Positions 57,525 to 64,000 of a DNA stretch of 64,000 nt are shown here, piece after piece (position 1 is the first letter of the stretch; each line of letters opens with the position of its first letter). The position numbers and the translations under genes were made by a program. The stretch covers positions 5,950,664 through 6,014,663 of the forward strand of contig CM049315.1 of the NCBI GenBank assembly GCA_026874595.1, in the 5' to 3' direction. Origin of the DNA: Sipunculus nudus (lineage: Eukaryota > Annelida > Sipuncula > Golfingiida > Sipunculidae). Below the pieces are notes generated by a model. It was not told the DNA's origin, did no database searches, and saw only the letters and a program-made list of their open reading frames with translations.

Positions 57525-59828
57525 CAGTGAAATCTCGTTGTGTCGAACTCGCTTAAGTCGATTATTACTACTATTACTACTACTATCCATCTCGCCATAG
57601 AATAGTTATATGGTTTTCTGGGTTATGTTCATTTTATAGAGCCTGTTAGATATCATGAACGGAGGGTATTACAATGCTGCTTTAACATCACTGTACATAT
57701 CACATGACCACGTGGCTGACCCAGGTATTCAAGTTCAAATCCTTTTACACGAATATTCATTCAGGAATATTTCATTTAGAATGAAGAACACATACACTTT
57801 GGTGAGATACGATGTTCTAATACTTCCAACTTAAGCTGCCGCCCAACGGTCTCCTGTATGTTGATATACCATGATGTTTCTGTGTCGGTGGGGTTTTGTG
57901 TAAAAAAAATAAAATCCGCTGTTCACGAAATATACGAAATCTAAATCTGCACTGCACTGAGAACAATGTTTCACTTCTAACACGACTGGTACTGGTACTT
58001 CAGTATTAAAGATAACCCGTTAATCCTGTTGTTACATACATTGCATTAGCTGCAGATTTTGTTTTTACTGCGCTTTTTAATAACCTTTATGGGAATACAT
58101 TCATATAATGTCATTGTCTCAGGTGCTTGACCTTGTACGTGATAACACCTGCCTGAGGTGGACTATGCAAACAGAAATTGTCGCAACAACCTTTGTGTTG
58201 GTTAAGTTTAAACGGTTCATTTTTCTTCAGGTGCATGACCAGTCATTCCAGACAAATTTTACCACGTGCCCTTTGTATATTTACACCGGTTGTATTTAAC
58301 ATGAAATATGCATGAATGTACATAACGTACTAAGATCTGTCAAACCCACATTGATGTTGATAAAAACAATAGACAGAGAGTCCTTCTCTACCAAAAGTCT
58401 CAAAGTAAAAAACACATTGATGTTGATAAAAAAAACAGTAGACAGAGGGTGCTCCTCGACCGAAAGACTCAAAGTAAACACACTTCTGTTTCCCGAGATT
58501 TATTGCATTTATTACCAGGGAGTAATGCGCTTATTATTCATCGTTCGTGTCTTTTTGTGTGCGAGTGGCTTAACATATCTATCTATAACAAGTCAGGCTA
58601 TGCAATGTACACGTGTGTATGTTTTTGTGTTTGTTCACAACAACTCACGTAATCATGAACATAATCTCATGATATTTTTAAATCATGATCCGGATTCAGG
58701 CACGTCATCCAGTAATATTCACAAATGTAAGTTCACTTATGCACGAATGAACCTGTGAATATGGGCCGAATTAGTGAATATAAACACGGGTTGGGCAGCA
58801 TCCCATGGTAGGGATCCCAATTATGCGGAGGCTTGCATTAGAATGCAGATTTCTAGTAACCGTTATATATTATATATTTAAAGCCCAAAAAAGCTGAAAA
58901 TGTTTCGTTCAAAATGTCCACCGTGTTACGCTACTGAGCAATGTTGAGCAGAAGTCACAGCTTGAACGACGTTGTTAGAAACAGTGTCGCCGAGTAAATG
59001 AGGGGAGAATGGTAGTGTTTGTTATAAAAAACCTCGGAGCTGAATCCCCGGGATTAAAACCCCTTGACTACCAAAGTGCACGTTGATATTTTAACCTGTT
59101 AACAAATCCCTGCTTTAATACTCTAATTTAACTGTTTCAGCTTTAACTTGCTGAAATCGCCGTGCAAAGGATATATTATTAATAAATTTTCTCCATTTTG
59201 TAGAATGTACACATAATTATAATCCAGTATTCATGGAATTACTTCGTATGTGTGTGTGTGAGAGTGTGTATGTGTGTGTTGGTGTACGTGTGTATTTGTT
59301 CCCATACCTTGGCATTTCGATAGTGAAGTTACTTTCATTGTAGCCTGCAGTATCTGTCGCCATGGTTACGATTGGTCGGTGTACTGCTCTATGTTAAATA
59401 TACTTCGTTTCAAAGATGACTGATCACTCACATGTAAATGTGAAAAATAAATGTGAATCCTTCCAGGCACGTTACCTACAGAGCTCAGGGAATTTCCTAT
59501 ATCATTTTTTACATTTTCTGTTCATTCCCCTTGAGGTCTTCTTCAGCTTTTGAAACTTTGATGGCATATTTCTTATTTGGGATGTTTTGCGAAATTTAAG
59601 TAACTGTTACTACTTCCAAGAGCCAAGTGTCTGGATAAAAGCGCCTCTTGTAAATCTGTCACACCCAAATATAGAGAATCCCGATCATGACACCAGAACA
59701 CCCGCGGTTCGTTATAAGCCATTAAATGACGCCAAAGGTTTACAAAGCGTGCATTAATAATGGAGACTGTATTTCTGAAGGTAAGATCCAGTGTGGCGTT
59801 CTTAGCTCCGTCACAAACATGTAATACA
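57522..59828. other. Intergenic sequence, nothing firm
   Basis: CAGTGAAATCTCGTTGTGTC at 57527 resembles the end of pogo/Tigger-like elements but no partner end was found. A short duplication (ACATTGATGTTGATAAAA, 58348 and 58412) and a (GT)n-rich stretch at 59246-59295 are present. Open frames here lack family features. Confidence 0.4.
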
Positions 59829-60461
59829 CTATGGTGTTTTATGAATTATGAACATAATCAGTTGTTTGTTATTCCAAGGCGAGCTCGTTGTCAAAGGGCC
59901 ACTGCAAACTATCCCTGGGGCGTCCGTGTCCTCGCAATTGTCGCTGTAAAATGGCTTTTCGCTTTCAATGTTAGTCACCTTAGCGGTCTTGAGTTCATAC
60001 CAAGTTGTCTGAGAGCAGTCCTCTTTGCCGTCAGGGACAGTGGTTATGACGGGTGTGTTCAAATACAGCAGATTGTTGTAAGGACTCTGAATGTTTGGCC
60101 TCGTATATCTATTGAACAGTAAATTCCATTACACCGCTCGATAGCTATGAAGATATTTTGACTCGTGCACCTGTGGATCGTTTTCTTATCGCTCCTGTAC
60201 GCCCCTTGTACATATATGTCTATCCATGTATAGCATTATCTCTCGCATGCTTTTTGAGTAGGTCACGTTTATATGCTGATATGGCCAGCGCTTATAAGGG
60301 CAGGAATTAATCCTAGGCCATATATACGAGAGCTTAGTTAGAGTGACATCATGTGGGACGTTCAGATAATAAACTGCCGTGCTGTCATTGCGGATTGATA
60401 AATGATCAGGGATATATTCAAGATTTAGAAAAGAGGGTACCGATATATTTAGCATAGGCAT
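59829..60461 (-). CDS. Possible exons of an unrecognised extracellular protein
   Basis: Two - strand frames look protein-like. One (60461-60186) includes STAVYYLNVPHDVTLTKLSY then IWPRINSCPY; the hydrophobic-W pattern weakly recalls a WIF-type domain, but this is not a firm match. The other (about 60100-59829) includes TTVPDGKEDCSQTTWYELKT and NCEDTDAPGIVCSGP, with spaced cysteines. An acceptor-like CAATAG lies before the second. A 120-codon + strand frame (59760-60122) overlaps and is an alternative reading. No clean donors were found. Confidence 0.22.
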
Positions 60462-62344
60462 TTAGTGTACATGCTTGCACAGAAATACACAAATCCCCCA
60501 CAAACCTACCCCCCAACAACACATACACACATAGAAGATTCGCTAGTACAATATGATAATAAGCAAATTATGTTAGACTGAAAAGAACTAAATAGAGAAT
60601 TAATAAAAATATTAATTACTGCATGTACACAACCAATTTCACTGTAACCCGAAAATGGACACACAACTACGAATTATATATATAAGGTATCAATCACTGT
60701 TAGTACAAGATAATCATAGAGGGGTGCCAAGAAGCCTATGGCCGCGTTTTAAAACATTTAATCATTATAAATACAAAACGGGTAGGGGAGCTATCTCTCC
60801 CCCCCCCCCCCCCCACCCCCGCGTTAACATTCTCCCCTAGTCATCCTTTTGATTGACAGGTGATGGCGCCTCGGCAGGTGCTCGTGGGATTGTAGAGGTT
60901 TAATGTTGTTTGATATGGACCATCGAGACCTCGGATGACCACCTGTAGACAATAATTTATAACTTAAGCCCGCCAGTTGAAGTGTAATATAATCTTGATG
61001 GTGGTGGTTATTGCGCATGGGTGGCATTCCTGAACAAAGTTGAGAGACGAATTTAAAATTAAGGAACCCAATCACCAATCTGACCTTTATAACTTAAGGT
61101 GATCCCTCGGAGCTTTTATAAAAATAGGCCAGAAAACGTCGATATCACCGCACGCACACAGGCTGCTTGTTTTGTTTTTATCAACGTATTTATAATATAT
61201 GGGTGCCCGCCAAAATAATCAAAACAAATTCATAAAGGGAATCTGTGGGCAAGTCAGATAAGCCAGAGCTTTGCAAATGACGTTTTGCAACAAGTGATCT
61301 TTCTGCCTCCGCATATATGCAACTACCACCTTAGTTTACATGTTTTTCCTGTTTGTCAACAAAGCTGTGTCTACAAACACGTTGTTGATAAACAATTTCA
61401 TTCATCCTTCACGGAGGCGTTATATGAACATTTCATAACCATAATTAACCTTAGATCATTTATATATCCAGAGGAAGCCAGAATTCCCTGAATTCTTTTT
61501 CAAGAGGTAGGTGAATGGGCACCTTTAATAAAGCGACTACTTGAACCGGATATCGGACTGATAATGGATTATTGAAAGACGCCACGTCATATGATTCCCA
61601 GATATATATAGGGCTTCCTCAAATCATGTTCAAACTAACTAAATGTATAACACAAAGGCTTGAAATAATACTAAACCGATCGTTCGTTTGTCTATATCGT
61701 TATCGCTCTCCTGTATACGCTCTCCTGTATACTTAGAACTACTGTGTAAACAGGTATAGTTTATGGATGATCACTTTCAGAAACAGGGCCTCTAAAGAGC
61801 ATTTACACAAAATATATTCCAACAGAAAAAAATCAATATCCATTATAATACCTCTGATGTTTCTTGTAGCTTCGTGTGACACTAGTCGGTAATATTTAAC
61901 ATCAGGTTATTGCGCCCTTTTATTTGTGTGAATATAACTGAATTTGTTTTGTTGAATGGCCTTCAGACTATGATATATCAACATGAGGTCAATATATATT
62001 TATTCACACTACACTCTCATACATAAACGACGGTATTCACAAATACACACGCTCTGTTTCAAAATGGTATATGATCATTTGAATTAAAAATATATCATGA
62101 GGATCGATATTACCTCCAAAATTTAATGGATATTCTTTGGATATTATACTAACCCTAACCCACAGTTTCACCAAAATCCGCTTGATCAATGTTTTTTTTT
62201 AATATAGATAGACCAACCAACGAACCAAGAGAAACAGTAACTTCGCCGGAAGAAAAAAAACCAAGTTATATCGATGTATTATCACAAATAGAGAGTAATA
62301 AACTGGTTTATTAACATTTATTTCACATATATACACATAGTTAA
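60462..62344. other. Intergenic sequence, nothing recognised
   Basis: Holds a C-rich run at 60801-60820. A small duplication, CTCTCCTGTATACG at 61707 and CTCTCCTGTATACT at 61720, is visible. No gene or element is supported. Confidence 0.4.
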
Positions 62345-62570
62345 AATAACTAATCTAGGCATTCCATGGCTCAGACGATGGCGTTCGGTAGTGTCAGGAC
62401 GAGGAGGAAACCGGGGAAAACCACCGGCCGTGGACCGTCCACTACAACCCACTCTCATATCCACGCCAGGATCGAACCCGGGTCGCCAGCGGAGAGAGCC
62501 GAGCGTTTTACCCCTCGACTGTTCTCTGGGTGTATTCCACCAGTGTCACTTCAGTAAAGTGAAGCCTGCT
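62345..62570 (-). mobile_element. tRNA-derived SINE
   Basis: On the - strand, GGGTAAAACGCTCGGCTC then CGACCCGGGTTCGATCCTGG looks like a tRNA-derived head with a B box (GGTTCGATCC). Downstream, GGTTTTCCCCGGTTTCCTCC resembles the conserved central domain shared by marine-animal SINEs. The 3' tail is not clear. Confidence 0.65.
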
Positions 62571-63521
62571 TGAGGACATCGCCTGAAGATATGTTCTCCT
62601 AAAATAAATAACTGTGGTGAATACATCGCATGTTGGCCTTTGTTAATCAGTGTACGTAGATTCTTCTGTTTGTTCAATTCTTGTTTACATTCTGGTGTAT
62701 GTTCCTCGAATGTTGTTACAGCATATTTACCCTCTGTACTCGTGTTGGGATCTTTTCGGTACTTTACTTGTATGCAAATATGTCTTTGATTTGAAGACCG
62801 CTAAGAGGTCAAGGGTCAAGTAAATGCACCATGTAACCTGTAAGTGTTTGTCCTGCTACTGGCCACATTATGTTTATAGGGTGTAACTATATTGCCATGG
62901 AAACAACCTCCAAACAAAGTCTGTATAATCCGCTTACGTTGTAAAAGTTACAAATCTGCTTCCGTGGCATTAAGAGATGGAACTCCTTGGGCATTGCTGT
63001 ATCATGAAGGGCTTTTGATGATATGAATACTGATATTCACCGGATACAATATATTAAATTCGGAATTAACCATGATTGTCTTGGTGATTATTCTGTTGAA
63101 TTTAGTTTATTTTCTTAATTTCGCACACTGCATGTTAATTATACGTTAATGTCTCATGCGATGTGTGAATATATTTTTTAATTAAAATATTGCTTCATGG
63201 AGTATTCTACATGTCATATATTGCAAATATTATTCAAATCAAAGTTTCTGGCCGGTGGTAATTGTTAATATTTTTGGTTTTGCAATGTTAACATATTGCC
63301 ATATTCAAGGTCCGTGAGACTGACTTGGTTCCATTTACCTGGGTACAGGCAAGGAGGAAGCTTAAGCTTACTGATACCAGTTGTGTTCACCTTTGCTGTA
63401 AACTCAGGGATTTACAACAGCAAAATATAACAGACAAGTGAACTAAATTAAGGTATATGACGCAACCAAACTTCCACATCACTACAGCTATGCACAGTGT
63501 ATTAACATTAACAGTATATAG
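62571..63521. other. Intergenic sequence, nothing recognised
   Basis: AT-rich sequence between the SINE and the inverted LTR. No coding frame, RNA gene or repeat end was recognised. Confidence 0.4.
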
Positions 63522-64000
63522 TGTTACGGAACCTAATTTAAACAGATCATGTATGCGTGATGAACATAAAGTTTGTCAAGTAGATAAAAAAAAATCAGAT
63601 TCTGTAACACTAGGCAGCGTGAAATGTCTAGGGGAATGAATAAAGATGTCAGTGGTTTTTTGTTGACAAATAACTATAATTTATTCTTAAAACAACCCTA
63701 ACATTACAATACACTAAATCAATACAATTACACAGTATAACAACAATATAACAACAAATCAATACAATCACACGGTAAAATAAACAAAGTGCACAATCCC
63801 TGAATACCACCACTGTCACAGCGATATGTCCTTTAAAATGTATAAGCCGGACGAACAGTTCACACAAATTCTCTCTGAGAATAACAGTCCAATGTAAAGC
63901 TCCTGTAACAATCCCGAAAGTAAACTGAAGACTAAATAAGATTCAGTCACAAATCCAGAAGAAAATCTGAAGAAAATCTGTAATTGCCGCACTTCCAATA
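63522..64000 (-). mobile_element. Second LTR copy, inverted, cut by the window end
   Basis: On the - strand it matches 49871-50372 closely, including the AATAAA region and the TCTAGGGGAATG block, and ends GGTTCCGTAACA at 63522. The 5' part continues beyond the window. Whether internal retrotransposon sequence follows cannot be seen. Confidence 0.72.

Noticed and set aside
57527-57560. End of a pogo/Tigger-like DNA transposon
   Set aside because: Only one terminus-like stretch is visible; no inverted partner or transposase was found.
62391-62573. Arg/Gly/Pro-rich + strand frames
   Set aside because: They lie within the SINE, antisense to its tRNA-like head.

Overview
The window is AT-rich eukaryotic DNA from what is most likely a marine mollusc, probably a bivalve. 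That assignment is inference: it rests on long introns with canonical GT-AG sites, a metazoan-type cation exchanger, a CR1-like LINE, a tRNA-derived SINE, and a dense load of short elements with terminal hairpins and tandem cores that resemble bivalve pearl/HINE (non-autonomous Helitron-like) elements. No bacterial genes, CRISPR arrays or rRNA genes are visible.

Region 1 (about 2.5-40.8 kb, + strand) is one multi-exon gene for a CAX-family cation/proton (probably Ca2+/H+) exchanger. Eighteen exons can be joined with every intron phase matching, giving 615 residues and a TGA at 40778-40780. The 5' end lies upstream of 2527, probably outside the window. The introns are full of repeats.

The strongest observation is that five separate tandem-repeat arrays inside this gene each sit exactly on an exon-intron junction and copy the splice site with it: the donor of exon 6 (35 bp, about 36 copies), the acceptor of exon 11 (degenerate), the donor of exon 12 (63 bp, exactly 54 periods with no net indel), the acceptor of exon 14 (52 bp, 3 copies) and the acceptor of exon 17 (54/55 bp, about 19 copies). 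Ordinary minisatellites also occur at 4.0 kb and 42.2 kb, away from any exon found.

Region 2 (40.8-47.0 kb) is 3' UTR and intergenic sequence with microsatellites, homopolymers and one dispersed repeat. Region 3 (46977-49349, - strand) is an uninterrupted 790-codon reading frame of about 22 ankyrin repeats, preceded by a good splice acceptor, so a 5' non-coding exon is likely.

Region 4 (49.4-64 kb) is intergenic and rich in mobile DNA: a solo LTR and an inverted, window-truncated copy of it, two Helitron-like elements, a decayed LINE 3' end, an 880-bp foldback element, a SINE, AT microsatellites and poly-C tracts. Two - strand stretches (53.3 kb and 60 kb) may hold exons of unrecognised secreted or receptor genes, with low confidence.
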